From: Porcipelethomonas sp964621265
GTDB taxonomy: Bacteria; Bacillota; Clostridia; Oscillospirales; Ruminococcaceae
Direction of reading: 5' to 3'
Length of the DNA stretch: 64,000 bases
NCBI GenBank assembly: GCA_964621265.1
Contig: CAZULQ010000008.1
Coordinates: 1-64,000, forward strand
The notes beneath the pieces were generated by a model. It was given only the letters and a program-made list of their open reading frames with translations, ran no database searches and was not told the DNA's origin. The position numbers and the translations under genes were made by a program. This document shows, in pieces, positions 1 to 7,794 of this stretch. Each line of letters opens with the position of its first letter. Positions within the stretch are counted from its first letter, which is position 1.

Positions 1-149
1 TATATCACCTATTTCTCCCTTTGTCAACAGCTTTTGACACTTTTGGAGGGTTTGACAACTTGTACCCGTTATTTTGTTGCCTGGATTATTATTTTTCAAC
101 AATTTTCTTGCTTTCAACATACCCCTGTTGAAATTTTACTATTATATAA

Positions 150-194
150 AACAAGCATTCATACATAATATAAACCATAAAGGAGGTATCTGTC
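150..194 (+). promoter_or_regulatory. possible sporulation-type promoter and RBS of sigK-like gene
   Basis: CATAATATA at 164-172 fits the CATAnnnTA -10 pattern of sigma-K promoters, and the overlapping CATACATA at 160-167 is near the sigma-E -10. No convincing -35 is visible. Two TTGACA-like hexamers at 34-39 and 52-57 have no good -10 at 17 nt. A strong RBS (AAAGGAGG, near 180-187) precedes the ATG at 195. Confidence 0.3.
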
Positions 195-890
195 ATGCTT
201 ATCAATCTGCTTAATAGTATTTTATCCAATATTTTTTTCTTTGCACTTCATGTTGATTCACGCAACGTTTTTCCAAAGCCACTCTCCCGAACCGAGGAGG
301 AAGAAGCTTTTCGGCAAATGGGCGAAGGAAGTACGAATGCAAAAAACAGACTCATCGAACACAATCTCAGGCTTGTTGCGCACATTATCAAGAAATATTA
401 CTCCAACAATACAGAACAGGACGAATTAATTTCCATCGGCACAATCGGTCTCATTAAAGCTGTTTCCACTTATGATTACACCAAAGGAAACCGCTTTGCC
501 ACTTATGCATCAAGGTGTATTGAAAACGAAATCCTCATGCATTTTCGCTCAAAAAAGAAGTCTGCCTCTGATGTCTACATAGATGAACCTGTTGATACTG
601 ACAAGGACGGAAATCAGCTTACGCTCTCCGACATTCTCGGAGACGGTGAAGATATCATAGAAAAGGTTGACTTGTCAATCCGTTCTGCTCAGCTTTATAA
701 ATTTCTCGACAGCTGTCTCTCCCCCCGTGAGCTTGAAATAATCAAGCTTCGCTACGGGCTTTATGGTTGCACACCTCTCACTCAGAGAGAGGTTGCCAAG
801 CGTCTTGATATTTCACGTTCATATGTTTCCCGCATTGAAAAAAAGGCACTTTGTGAGCTGAAAAAGATGTATGACAAGTCCCCATATTAA
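195..890 (+). CDS. sigK: RNA polymerase sporulation sigma factor, SigK-like
   Basis: Sigma-70 family factor of 231 aa. A short hydrophobic N-terminus (residues 1-20) is followed by region 2 (about 50-120, with NLRLVAHIIKKYY, DELISIGTIGLIKAV and FATYASRCIENEILMHFR) and a C-terminal region 4 (about 170-228, SPRELEIIKLRYGL then a helix-turn-helix with QREVAKRLDISRSYVSRIEKKAL). Length and order match the mother-cell factors SigK and SigE; the QREVA/SRSYVSRIEKKAL end favours SigK. The frame is uninterrupted, so there is no skin-type element splitting the gene. RBS AAAGGAGG supports the start. It stands alone and ends at a strong hairpin. SigE is the alternative name, less likely because there is no neighbouring spoIIGA. 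Confidence 0.85.
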   Translation: MLINLLNSILSNIFFFALHVDSRNVFPKPLSRTEEEEAFRQMGEGSTNAKNRLIEHNLRLVAHIIKKYYSNNTEQDELISIGTIGLIKAVSTYDYTKGNRFATYASRCIENEILMHFRSKKKSASDVYIDEPVDTDKDGNQLTLSDILGDGEDIIEKVDLSIRSAQLYKFLDSCLSPRELEIIKLRYGLYGCTPLTQREVAKRLDISRSYVSRIEKKALCELKKMYDKSPY

Positions 891-894
891 AAGA

Positions 895-922
895 AAAATC
901 CCAAGAAACATCTTGGGATTTA
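895..922. terminator. bidirectional intrinsic terminator
   Basis: Stem AAATCCCAAGA/TCTTGGGATTT with AACA loop (arms 896-906 and 911-921), followed by T-rich sequence on both strands. It sits between the convergent sigK-like gene and the histidine phosphatase gene and can serve both. Confidence 0.8.
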
Positions 923-936
923 CTCATTATCTAAGA

Positions 937-1512
937 TTATTGTTTTGGCATTATATCATATTTATTGATTTCAACACACTTGTCGTCATCAAAAACAAAT
1001 TCAACAACCCACGGCATAACACACCTGATTTTCTCAAATTCTTCATAACCGAACGAACTGTCATAGTAATTGACGATAGTGCTAAGAGCTGTTCCATGAC
1101 TGCCTATTGCTATATTTTTGCCCGAATACTTTTTCAACACAGTTTTCAGTGCTGATATATTTCTATCCTGCACTTCCTTAAGGCATTCACCATCTGACAA
1201 CTTATAACTAAAATCACTCCATTGCTTTTTCGCAAACGCATCAAAATCTTCAATCCAGCAACTATCAATTTTTCTTTCTCGAAAATCATCAATAATTTCC
1301 ACATTAATTCCATTTTTATTTGCAAAATCAGCAACAGTATCTATTGATCTCTTATACGGACTTGATAAAACAACCGTCACCTGCTTATCAGATAAAAACT
1401 CGGTAACATATTTTCTGTCATTCAATCCTTTTTCAGTCAGTTCGCGAAGAACATCATCATGGTTATTATAATTAGGCTGTGCATGACGAACAAAATAAAC
1501 TTTTGTTATCAT
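937..1512 (-). CDS. histidine phosphatase family protein
   Basis: 191-aa member of the phosphoglycerate-mutase-like branch of the histidine phosphatase superfamily. The N-terminal catalytic motif reads VRHAQPNYN, with Ala in place of the usual Gly of RHG. SSPYKRSIDTV (about 51-61) supplies the phosphate-pocket Arg, and GSHGTALSTI (about 137-146) the second catalytic His. Substrate unknown. Its start overlaps the metK stop (ATGA at 1509-1512), so it is probably translationally coupled to metK and under the same SAM riboswitch. Coupling does not establish a role in methionine metabolism. Confidence 0.8.
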   Translation of the reverse strand: MITKVYFVRHAQPNYNNHDDVLRELTEKGLNDRKYVTEFLSDKQVTVVLSSPYKRSIDTVADFANKNGINVEIIDDFRERKIDSCWIEDFDAFAKKQWSDFSYKLSDGECLKEVQDRNISALKTVLKKYSGKNIAIGSHGTALSTIVNYYDSSFGYEEFEKIRCVMPWVVEFVFDDDKCVEINKYDIMPKQ

Positions 1513-2705
1513 AATTCATCCAAAGCCTTTTTAAGATCATCAACCTTGTCTGTCTTTTCCCATACAACGCCGAGGTCCTCACGTCCCATGTGACCATAAG
1601 CCGCAAGCTTTCTGTACTGAGGCTTTTTGAGGTTAAGCATCTTGATAATAGCCGCAGGTCTGAGGTCAAACACCTTGTCAACTGCCGCAGAAATCTTGGC
1701 TTCGTCAACCTTGCCTGTACCGAATGTGTCAACGAGTACAGAAACAGGCTTTGCAACACCGATTGCATACGCAAGCTGTACTTCACACTTGTCAGCCCAG
1801 CCGGCCGCTACGATATTTTTAGCGATATATCTTGAAGCATACGCTGCTGAACGGTCAACCTTTGTCGGGTCTTTACCTGAGAAAGCACCGCCGCCGTGAC
1901 GGGCATAGCCACCATAAGTATCAACGATAATCTTTCTACCTGTCAGACCGCTGTCACCCTGTGGACCACCGATAACAAATCTGCCAGTCGGGTTGATGTA
2001 GTACTTAGTATTTTCATCAAGAAGTTCTGCAGGAATAACAGGCTTGATAACGTATTCCATAACATCCTTCTTAATCTGGTCAAGTGAAATTTCAGGTGAA
2101 TGCTGTGATGAAACAACAACAGCCTCAACTCTTACAGGCTTGTCACCATCGTATTCAACAGTAACCTGTGATTTTCCGTCCGGACGGAGATAACGGAGTG
2201 TGCCGTCCTTTCTCACTTCTGTAAGCTTCATTGAAAGCTTGTGTGCAAGTGAAATCGGCATAGGCATAAGCTCAAGAGTTTCGTTGCAGGCGTAGCCGAA
2301 CATAAGTCCCTGGTCACCTGCACCAGTTGAGTTATCGTCCTTGATTTCGCCTTCCTTTGATTCAAGCGCTTCGTTAACGCCCATTGCAATGTCGCCCGAC
2401 TGTTCGTCTATAGTTGTAATAACTGAACAAGTGTGAGCGTCAAAGCCGTATTTAGCTCTGTCGTAGCCGATATCAGCTACAACCTGTCTTGCAATTTTAG
2501 GGATATCTGCATAGCCCTTTGTGCTGATTTCGCCCATGCACATAATCATACCTGTTGTGCATACTGTCTCACACGCAACTCTTGATTCAGGGTCCTGTTC
2601 TAAGAGAGCGTCAAGTACTGCGTCTGAAATCTGGTCACAGATTTTATCTGGATGACCTTCTGTTACTGATTCTGATGTAAAAAATCTTCTTACTGCTTCT
2701 GCCAT
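1509..2705 (-). CDS. metK: S-adenosylmethionine synthetase
   Basis: 398-aa methionine adenosyltransferase; makes SAM from methionine and ATP in the cytoplasm. Diagnostic stretches: EGHPDKICDQISDAVLD (near residue 16), GAGDQGLMFGYA (about 127), and GGGAFSGKDPTKVDRSAAY (about 271), which hold the ATP, Mg and K sites. Full length for the family. The gene lies behind a perfect sigma-A promoter, a SAM-I aptamer and a hairpin terminator, the usual arrangement for feedback by the product. The downstream phosphatase gene overlaps it by 4 nt. Confidence 0.97.
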   Translation of the reverse strand: MAEAVRRFFTSESVTEGHPDKICDQISDAVLDALLEQDPESRVACETVCTTGMIMCMGEISTKGYADIPKIARQVVADIGYDRAKYGFDAHTCSVITTIDEQSGDIAMGVNEALESKEGEIKDDNSTGAGDQGLMFGYACNETLELMPMPISLAHKLSMKLTEVRKDGTLRYLRPDGKSQVTVEYDGDKPVRVEAVVVSSQHSPEISLDQIKKDVMEYVIKPVIPAELLDENTKYYINPTGRFVIGGPQGDSGLTGRKIIVDTYGGYARHGGGAFSGKDPTKVDRSAAYASRYIAKNIVAAGWADKCEVQLAYAIGVAKPVSVLVDTFGTGKVDEAKISAAVDKVFDLRPAAIIKMLNLKKPQYRKLAAYGHMGREDLGVVWEKTDKVDDLKKALDEL

Positions 2706-2757
2706 AATTTTTCATTCCTTTCATTTTTTAGAAATATTCACCTTTATATAAACAAAA

Positions 2758-2784
2758 ACACGTTCGGCTAAACTCCGAACGTGT
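2758..2784 (-). terminator. expression-platform terminator of metK SAM riboswitch
   Basis: 10-bp stem ACACGTTCGG/CCGAACGTGT with a 7-nt loop, followed on the minus strand by TTTTTG. It lies between the SAM-I aptamer and metK, as expected for transcription attenuation when SAM is bound. Confidence 0.85.
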
Positions 2785-2800
2785 GATTTTCATTAAAAAT

Positions 2801-2902
2801 CCTCATCTCTCGGATAAACCGCAGGAATTAGCACCTTTTTCGCTTAACGCAATCAGGTTGCCGGGCTTCACAGGACCTGTTCCTCCACCACTCTTGATAA
2901 GG
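2801..2902 (-). promoter_or_regulatory. SAM-I (S-box) riboswitch
   Basis: Read on the minus strand, the conserved S-box blocks occur in order: CTTATCAAGAG and GGTGGAGG (about 2902-2882), GAAGCCCGGCAACC (about 2865-2850), GGTGCTAATTCCTGC (about 2837-2822), and a closing GAGATGAGG (about 2809-2801) that pairs with the 5' end. Spacing fits the four-way junction aptamer. It controls metK and probably the overlapping phosphatase gene. Confidence 0.95.
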
Positions 2903-2922
2903 TAAATATATTTCTTGTTTAT

Positions 2923-2951
2923 ATTATACTACTATGAAGACATTTTGTCAA
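2923..2951 (-). promoter_or_regulatory. sigma-A promoter of metK
   Basis: TTGACA (2946-2951), 17-nt spacer, TATAAT (2923-2928): a perfect consensus promoter placed just upstream of the SAM-I aptamer. Confidence 0.9.
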
Positions 2952-3063
2952 TAGAGAACGAATAATAAAGCGATATGTATTTTTTAGCAGAAAGCTATTA
3001 CCCGTTATTTTGATTTTATGTAACAGTTAAATTGGGATTTGTAAATATATTCTATCGTCATAT

Positions 3064-3465
3064 TTAATCAATTATACGAAGAGTCACACTATTTGTTTTT
3101 TTATCGCTGAAAATAAAAAAGTCTCCGTAAATTGTTTCGTTACCAATATTGTATTTGAACGATATTGTGTGTAAGCCTTTTGCTAATGGTTCATCTTTAT
3201 CATCAGTAATTATAACTGGCACAGTAATATTCTCATTAACAAATTGATCAAAGCTTTTTTGTGTCGATATATCAAGAAACTGGTCATTCCACAAACCCAC
3301 ACGACTGTAATCGTCAATTATAAGTTCCTCTGTTTCATTAATACCGAATGTCTGAATTGCTTGTTCTTTTTCAGATTTGTGATAGAAATATGATGCAATA
3401 CAGACTATTGTGATTATAGTGAGCAGTATAATAGGGATAACAATAAATGATTTTTTAGACTTCAT
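3064..3465 (-). CDS. small membrane-anchored protein of unknown function
   Basis: 133 aa, not recognised. A basic N-terminus (MKSKKS) and one hydrophobic segment (about 7-27) suggest a signal anchor with the rest outside the cell. The remainder has a mixed beta-type pattern (VPVIITDDKDEPLAKGLHTISFKYNIG). RBS GGAGGT precedes the ATG. It stands alone between the metK promoter and the next terminator. Confidence 0.65.
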   Translation of the reverse strand: MKSKKSFIVIPIILLTIITIVCIASYFYHKSEKEQAIQTFGINETEELIIDDYSRVGLWNDQFLDISTQKSFDQFVNENITVPVIITDDKDEPLAKGLHTISFKYNIGNETIYGDFFIFSDKKTNSVTLRIID

Positions 3466-3536
3466 TTTCAGTATACCTCCAAATTCTTGTTTATCCTAAT
3501 CCTGTTATCGTAATATCACAAAACAATTCCAAAACA

Positions 3537-3565
3537 AAAGAACGCCCTTAAAAAGAGCGTTCTTT
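3537..3565 (-). terminator. intrinsic terminator after the Asp/Cys-tract protein gene
   Basis: Stem AAAGAACGC/GCGTTCTTT (3537-3545 with 3557-3565), followed by T-rich sequence on the minus strand. It ends transcription of the gene that stops at 3571. Confidence 0.8.
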
Positions 3566-3570
3566 AAAAA

Positions 3571-4035
3571 TTATTCTTCAGTCTTGTCTGCCTCAATGTC
3601 AGCAACTTCAATGTCATCAAAATCAAATTCAAGACATGAGCCGCAGTTAGGGCAGTCGATTGAGCCTTCCTCGAGCATATACTCGTCAAGGATTACAGTG
3701 TCGCCGCATTCAGGGCAGCAAACCTCATAAAGCTCATCATCGTCAAAATCGTCGTCACAGTCGCAATCGCAGTCACAATCATCGCAATCACAATCACAGC
3801 CGCAATCGCAGTCATCGAAATAGAGGTCTTCTTCAACCTCGCCTAAATCTGCATCAAGGATATCGCAAAGCTCAGTAAGCTCATCAATCTGTGCCTGCAT
3901 ATCGTCAACAGTTTTCACCATTTCCTGCATAACCTCAGTCATCTGAACGAGTGCTTTGCCTTCCTTTGTAGTAGTATCAATTTCCATACCGTCGAGCAGA
4001 CCTTTTAAGTATGACATTTTTTCACAAAGCTTCAT
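3571..4035 (-). CDS. CD1247-like protein with Asp/Cys tract and zinc ribbon
   Basis: 154 aa. The N-terminal helical part (1-70, starting MKLCEKMSYLKGL) resembles the CD1247 N-terminal domain found in many clostridia; function unknown. Residues about 74-100 form a tract of alternating Asp and Cys (nine Cys, C76 to C93). It is followed by a zinc-ribbon-like pattern (C106/C107-x2-C110 ... C128-x2-C131-x2-C134) and an acidic tail. Metal binding is inferred from composition only. RBS AAAGGAG supports the start. It lies just downstream of efp and has its own terminator. The DNA of the tract is a GA/TC-rich simple repeat, so length variation between strains is plausible. Confidence 0.75.
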   Translation of the reverse strand: MKLCEKMSYLKGLLDGMEIDTTTKEGKALVQMTEVMQEMVKTVDDMQAQIDELTELCDILDADLGEVEEDLYFDDCDCGCDCDCDDCDCDCDCDDDFDDDELYEVCCPECGDTVILDEYMLEEGSIDCPNCGSCLEFDFDDIEVADIEADKTEE

Positions 4036-4079
4036 AAGAATCTCCTTTCAAAGCTCAAAATAATTTTAAAAAGCTGAAA

Positions 4080-4637
4080 TTAAGCTCTTTCCATGTATTC
4101 GCCTGTTCTTGTATCGATACGAATCATTTCGTTTTCGTTGATGAACAGAGGAACTCTAACTTCTGCGCCTGTTTCGAGTGTTGCAGGCTTTGTAGCGTTT
4201 GTAGCTGTATCGCCCTTAACGCCCGGTTCTGTTGCAGTAACCATAAGTTCTACGAATGTAGGTGGTTCAACTGCGAAAACCTTACCCTTGTAAGAACAGA
4301 TCTTACAAATCATTTCTTCCTTAACGAACTTGAAGTTGTCGCCGAGGATATCTGTACCGATTGGCACCTGTTCATAGGATTCCATATCCATGAAGTAGTA
4401 AAGCTCGCCATCGTTGTAAGAATACTGCATATCCTTTCTTTCAATGAAAGCTGTTGGATACTTATCAGTTGGGTTGAATGAACGTTCAACAACTGCGCCT
4501 GTGATAACGTTCTTGAACTTTGTTCTTACGAACGCTGCACCCTTACCAGGCTTAACATGCTGGAATTCGATAACCTGAACAACCTGTCCATCCATTTCGA
4601 ATGTAACACCATTTCTGAAATCACCTGCTGAAATCAT
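4080..4637 (-). CDS. efp: elongation factor P
   Basis: 185-aa EF-P, the tRNA-shaped factor that relieves ribosome stalling at polyproline. Three beta-barrel domains are evident: KOW-like N domain (1-60, ISAGDFRNG ... VKPGKGAAFVRTKFKN), central OB domain, and C-terminal OB domain (VPLFINENEMIRIDTRTGEYMERA). The modification loop HVKPGKGA carries Lys at the usual tip. I chose the ATG at 4637 rather than the one two codons upstream (4643): GAGGAG directly abuts the upstream ATG but sits 6 nt from this one, and the resulting length is the family standard. Confidence 0.95.
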   Translation of the reverse strand: MISAGDFRNGVTFEMDGQVVQVIEFQHVKPGKGAAFVRTKFKNVITGAVVERSFNPTDKYPTAFIERKDMQYSYNDGELYYFMDMESYEQVPIGTDILGDNFKFVKEEMICKICSYKGKVFAVEPPTFVELMVTATEPGVKGDTATNATKPATLETGAEVRVPLFINENEMIRIDTRTGEYMERA

Positions 4638-4675
4638 ATACATCTCCTCACTGTATTCTGCAAATGCAAAAACAG

Positions 4676-4703
4676 TACCGTCCTTGCGGCTGACGGTAAG
4701 CCG
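4676..4703 (-). promoter_or_regulatory. alternative hairpins in the efp leader
   Basis: Two overlapping stems can form in the efp 5' UTR: CGGCT/AGCCG (4699-4703 with 4687-4691) and the longer TACCGTC/GACGGTA (4692-4698 with 4676-4682), the latter followed by CTGTTTTTG. They are mutually exclusive, so an attenuator is possible. Confidence 0.4.
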
Positions 4704-4755
4704 AAATTTTTAAATTAAACATAATCATAAATCAGATTATAGTAGTTATATTTAT

Positions 4756-4784
4756 TTTACTACATTTCTTACAATTTTGCAATA
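4756..4784 (-). promoter_or_regulatory. sigma-A promoter of efp
   Basis: TTGCAA (4779-4784), 17-nt spacer, TAAAAT (4756-4761), giving a leader of about 110 nt before efp. Confidence 0.65.
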
Positions 4785-4789
4785 CCCTT

Positions 4790-5857
4790 TTATAAAATTA
4801 TAAGATTTTTAGGGCAATTCGTCAGATTTTTGCAGTTTTTTTCAGTAACTACAACAAAATCTTCAATTCTGACGCCAAATTCTCCCGGAAGATAGATTCC
4901 CGGTTCAACCGTCACTATCATGTTTTCCGTAAGCTGTTCTTTAGACTTTTCGGAAGCAGTGGGCGCCTCATGTATTTCCATTCCCACTCCGTGCCCCAGA
5001 GAATGCCCGAAGTATTCACCAAAACCTGCTTTTTCAATAACATCTCTCGCGCTTTTATCAAGCTCTGCACATGAAATGCCGCTTTTTACAAATTCAAGCG
5101 CTTTAAGCTGTGCCTCAAGGACTGTTTCGTATACACTTATCATTTTGTCTGTCGGCTGACCGACACAGACAGTTCTTGTCATGTCGCTGTGATATCCGTC
5201 ATAGACAGCACCATAGTCCATAAGAACAAAGTCGCCGTTTTGTATAACATAATCAGACGGAACTCCGTGTGGCATGGAAGTATTTTTTCCGCCGAGAGCA
5301 ATAGTCTCAAATGAAAGTGCCTCAGCACCGTTTCTGAGCATATACTCATCAAGACAAAGTGAAATTTCACGCTCAGTAACACCGGGCTTTATGAAATTCA
5401 GTACCTCATCAAATGCTTTCTCAGCAATCCTCTGGGCAGAAATAATTTTTGAGATTTCATCTTCATTTTTAACAATTCTGAGCTTTGATATACTCTCGCT
5501 GAGTCGCTTATCCTTAATAAATTCATATTCAGGAAATTTCTCCTCATAAAAAGCCATACGGGAAAGCGTCATGTCCTCCGCCTCAACGGCAATGGTTTTT
5601 GCGCCATGCTTTTCCATAAGCCCGCATATCTGTTCCCTTGTATTCTTAAGCTCGATTACCTCACAGCTTCTGACAGTAGCTTTCGCCTTTTCGATATAAC
5701 GAAAATCAATCAGAAGATACGCCTCATTTTCAAATGCAAGAACAAGTCCTGCCGAAGATTTCATTCCCGTTAAATATCTTCTGCTGATATCCGATGTTAT
5801 AAGCGCACAGTCTGCGCCCTCGGGAAGTACAAGTCTTTCTGTATTATTCACGCTCAT
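4790..5857 (-). CDS. M24 family aminopeptidase (Xaa-Pro aminopeptidase-like)
   Basis: 355-aa cytoplasmic peptidase expected to remove N-terminal residues before proline. An N-terminal creatinase-like domain (1-120) precedes the pita-bread catalytic domain. The five metal ligands are visible: Asp in DYGAVYDGYHSD, the second Asp in SDMTRT, His in HSLGHGVGMEIHE, Glu in VEPGIY, and Glu in VRIEDFVVV. Its start overlaps the aroQ stop by 4 nt (ATGA), so the two genes are coupled. The pair aroQ-M24 peptidase, often followed by efp, is common in Firmicutes. Whether it is PepP- or PepQ-type cannot be told from sequence alone. Confidence 0.9.
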   Translation of the reverse strand: MSVNNTERLVLPEGADCALITSDISRRYLTGMKSSAGLVLAFENEAYLLIDFRYIEKAKATVRSCEVIELKNTREQICGLMEKHGAKTIAVEAEDMTLSRMAFYEEKFPEYEFIKDKRLSESISKLRIVKNEDEISKIISAQRIAEKAFDEVLNFIKPGVTEREISLCLDEYMLRNGAEALSFETIALGGKNTSMPHGVPSDYVIQNGDFVLMDYGAVYDGYHSDMTRTVCVGQPTDKMISVYETVLEAQLKALEFVKSGISCAELDKSARDVIEKAGFGEYFGHSLGHGVGMEIHEAPTASEKSKEQLTENMIVTVEPGIYLPGEFGVRIEDFVVVTEKNCKNLTNCPKNLIIL

Positions 5858-6291
5858 TCCTCCGAATATTTTGAGAGAGCGTCAATCGCCATAAGATAGC
5901 TTGCAAAACCAAAGCCTGAAATACTGCCCTTGCATACAGGAGCAATGACAGATTCTTTTCTGAACTCATCTCTTGCGAAGACATTGCTGATATGTACCTC
6001 AACAACAGGAATTCTTATCGCAGAAATTGCATCACGGATTGCATAGCTGTAATGAGTATAAGCGCCTGCGTTAAGCGCAACTCCGTCAAACTCCTTTCTT
6101 GCGCTGTGAAGCTTATCTATAATAGCGCCCTCGTGATTGGACTGGAAAATTTCACATTTAATTCCAAGCTCGTCCGCCTTGTCCATGATTTTTGCGCTGA
6201 GGTCAGCGTAGCTTTCGCCGCCATAGATTCCGGGCTCACGCTCACCAAGAAGATTAAGATTAGGACCATTAATAACAAGTATTTTTTTCAT
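5854..6291 (-). CDS. aroQ: type II 3-dehydroquinate dehydratase
   Basis: 145-aa enzyme of the shikimate pathway that converts 3-dehydroquinate to 3-dehydroshikimate. NGPNLNLLGEREPGIYG at the N-terminus holds the catalytic loop (Arg, Tyr). FQSNHEG, LNAGAYTHYSYAIRDA and VEVHISNVFAREEF-like VEVHISNVFARDEFRK (catalytic His) complete the active site. Length is typical of the dodecameric type II family. Overlaps the downstream peptidase by 4 nt. Confidence 0.95.
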   Translation of the reverse strand: MKKILVINGPNLNLLGEREPGIYGGESYADLSAKIMDKADELGIKCEIFQSNHEGAIIDKLHSARKEFDGVALNAGAYTHYSYAIRDAISAIRIPVVEVHISNVFARDEFRKESVIAPVCKGSISGFGFASYLMAIDALSKYSEE

Positions 6292-6294
6292 AGC

Positions 6295-7155
6295 TTATCC
6301 TTTCTGTGCAAATCCCTGATAGCTCTGCTTCATTGCCAGAGCGTCCTCAGCCTGCGTACCTGCACTTTCGCACACAAAAATCGGTGAAAGATTCTTTTTT
6401 GCAACAATCTCCATAAGCGGCTCAAAATCAGGACCGTATTCACAGTCCTCAAAAGTGAGATGCTTTTTCTCACCGCCAGGATTTGTGTACATAATCTTTG
6501 AAAAATGGCTGTGGAAAACCTTTGCTCTGTCAGAGCCGATTTTGTTCTCCACAAGCTCAATCATTTTAGCATAGTCGTCGCCGCTTTTTATTCCGCCGAA
6601 TGTTCTTGCATTAAGATGCCCGAAATCAATTGTTGGAATGAATGTGTCATCAAGAAGGCAAAGCTCAAGCACTTCCTCAAGCGTACCAAGCTGATTTACC
6701 TTGCCCATTGTTTCAGGACAGAAGTGGATTTTTTCAAACCCCTGTTCAATCGCCTGTTTTCTCGCTCTTGTGAGTGTGTCCTTCGCAAGCTCAAGCGCTT
6801 CCTCACGGCTTATCTTGGAGCACGAACCACTGTGAATTACAATTCTGTCCGCGCCTATTCTCATCGCCGCATCACAGCTCTGAAGTATGTAGTTTATGCT
6901 GTTATCACGTTTTTCAGCTTCGAGCGACGAGAGCGAAATGAAGTAAGGTGCATGAAGCGAAAGTCCTATGCCATGCTCCTGCGCCGCACTGCGTACTGCA
7001 TTTGCCACCTTATCGCTCACCTTAACACCTCTGCCGCACTGATACTCATACCAGTCAAGCCCCATTTCCTTTAAGAAAAGCGGAGCCTTGTCCGTTGATT
7101 TGTATTTTGCGGAAAAGCTTTCCGAGTTTCCCGCAGGTCCGAATTTTGCTGCCAT
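6295..7155 (-). CDS. nfo: deoxyribonuclease IV (AP endonuclease)
   Basis: 286-aa TIM-barrel endonuclease IV that cuts the backbone at abasic sites in base-excision repair. Zinc ligands are recognisable in order: His in LSLHAPYF, His in RIVIHSGS, Glu in FCPETMG, Asp and His in TIDFGHLNAR, His in KVFHSHFSK, Glu in CESAG. Length matches E. coli Nfo. AGGGAAGTG precedes the ATG. It lies between yqeG and aroQ with spacers under 10 nt, so it is probably co-transcribed. Confidence 0.92.
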   Translation of the reverse strand: MAAKFGPAGNSESFSAKYKSTDKAPLFLKEMGLDWYEYQCGRGVKVSDKVANAVRSAAQEHGIGLSLHAPYFISLSSLEAEKRDNSINYILQSCDAAMRIGADRIVIHSGSCSKISREEALELAKDTLTRARKQAIEQGFEKIHFCPETMGKVNQLGTLEEVLELCLLDDTFIPTIDFGHLNARTFGGIKSGDDYAKMIELVENKIGSDRAKVFHSHFSKIMYTNPGGEKKHLTFEDCEYGPDFEPLMEIVAKKNLSPIFVCESAGTQAEDALAMKQSYQGFAQKG

Positions 7156-7162
7156 TTATATT

Positions 7163-7654
7163 TCACTTCCCTCTGCTGAGCTTTGGCAGAAACGGTTTTT
7201 CTGCCCATCTTTTGAATTTGAAAAACTTAGTTTTTTCATGCTCAATCGGATAAACGTATATCCCTCTTATTCTTTTTAAATTTGCACCGAGTATATCCGT
7301 ATAAATCTGGTCGCCGACAACTGCCAGCTGAGAAAACGGTATTCCCATCTGCTTCTGTGCCCTGTTAAAACCGCTCGATAGCGGCTTTTTACCCTCACTT
7401 ATAAATTCAAGTCCCAGCATATCCGCAAAAGGCTTGACTCTCGGCGGATGATTGTTTGAAACAATCACAAGCTTAATACCTGCTTTTTTCATCGAATCAA
7501 TCCATTCGAGAACACCTTCTCCCGGAACAGGATTGTCATGAGTTGTAAGGGTATTGTCAAGATCAAGTAAAAGTCCCTTTATATTATTTTTGAGTAAAAA
7601 TTCAGGAGTAATCTCCGTTACTCTCCAGAATGCAAAATCCGATTTAAAAAGCAT
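7163..7654 (-). CDS. yqeG: YqeG family HAD-IIIA phosphatase
   Basis: 163-aa HAD-superfamily phosphatase. Motif I is LLDLDNTLT (Asp nucleophile at about residue 34), motif II VSNNHPPR, and the Lys motif and motif III lie in SEGKKPLSSGF and VVGDQIYTDILGAN. No cap domain, in keeping with the HAD-IIIA subclass. YqeG-type proteins include phosphatidylglycerophosphate phosphatases, but the substrate here is not shown. First gene of the run nfo-aroQ-peptidase. Confidence 0.9.
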   Translation of the reverse strand: MLFKSDFAFWRVTEITPEFLLKNNIKGLLLDLDNTLTTHDNPVPGEGVLEWIDSMKKAGIKLVIVSNNHPPRVKPFADMLGLEFISEGKKPLSSGFNRAQKQMGIPFSQLAVVGDQIYTDILGANLKRIRGIYVYPIEHEKTKFFKFKRWAEKPFLPKLSRGK

Positions 7655-7732
7655 GTATGTTCTCCGATAGCACTTAATTTATTATATAACATTTCCTTGT
7701 CGAACAAGGTAGAATTCATGTAATGAAAACAA

Positions 7733-7757
7733 AAAAGCGAGCTTTCGCCCGCTTTTT
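7733..7757 (-). terminator. intrinsic terminator after rpsU
   Basis: Stem AAAAGCG.GC/GC.CGCTTTT with TTTC loop, followed on the minus strand by an uninterrupted T-run. Ends the rpsU transcript and insulates yqeG. Confidence 0.8.
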
Positions 7758-7794
7758 CCTTGCACCAAGATTGCAACGCAATCGTTAATACTGA

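Noticed and set aside
34..57. Two TTGACA-like hexamers upstream of the sigK-like gene
   Set aside because: Neither has a recognisable -10 at 16-18 nt. They may be chance or belong to a gene left of the window.
3660..3878. His/Arg/Asn-rich frame on the plus strand opposite the Asp/Cys tract
   Set aside because: A shadow of the repetitive coding sequence on the minus strand; no RBS or promoter.
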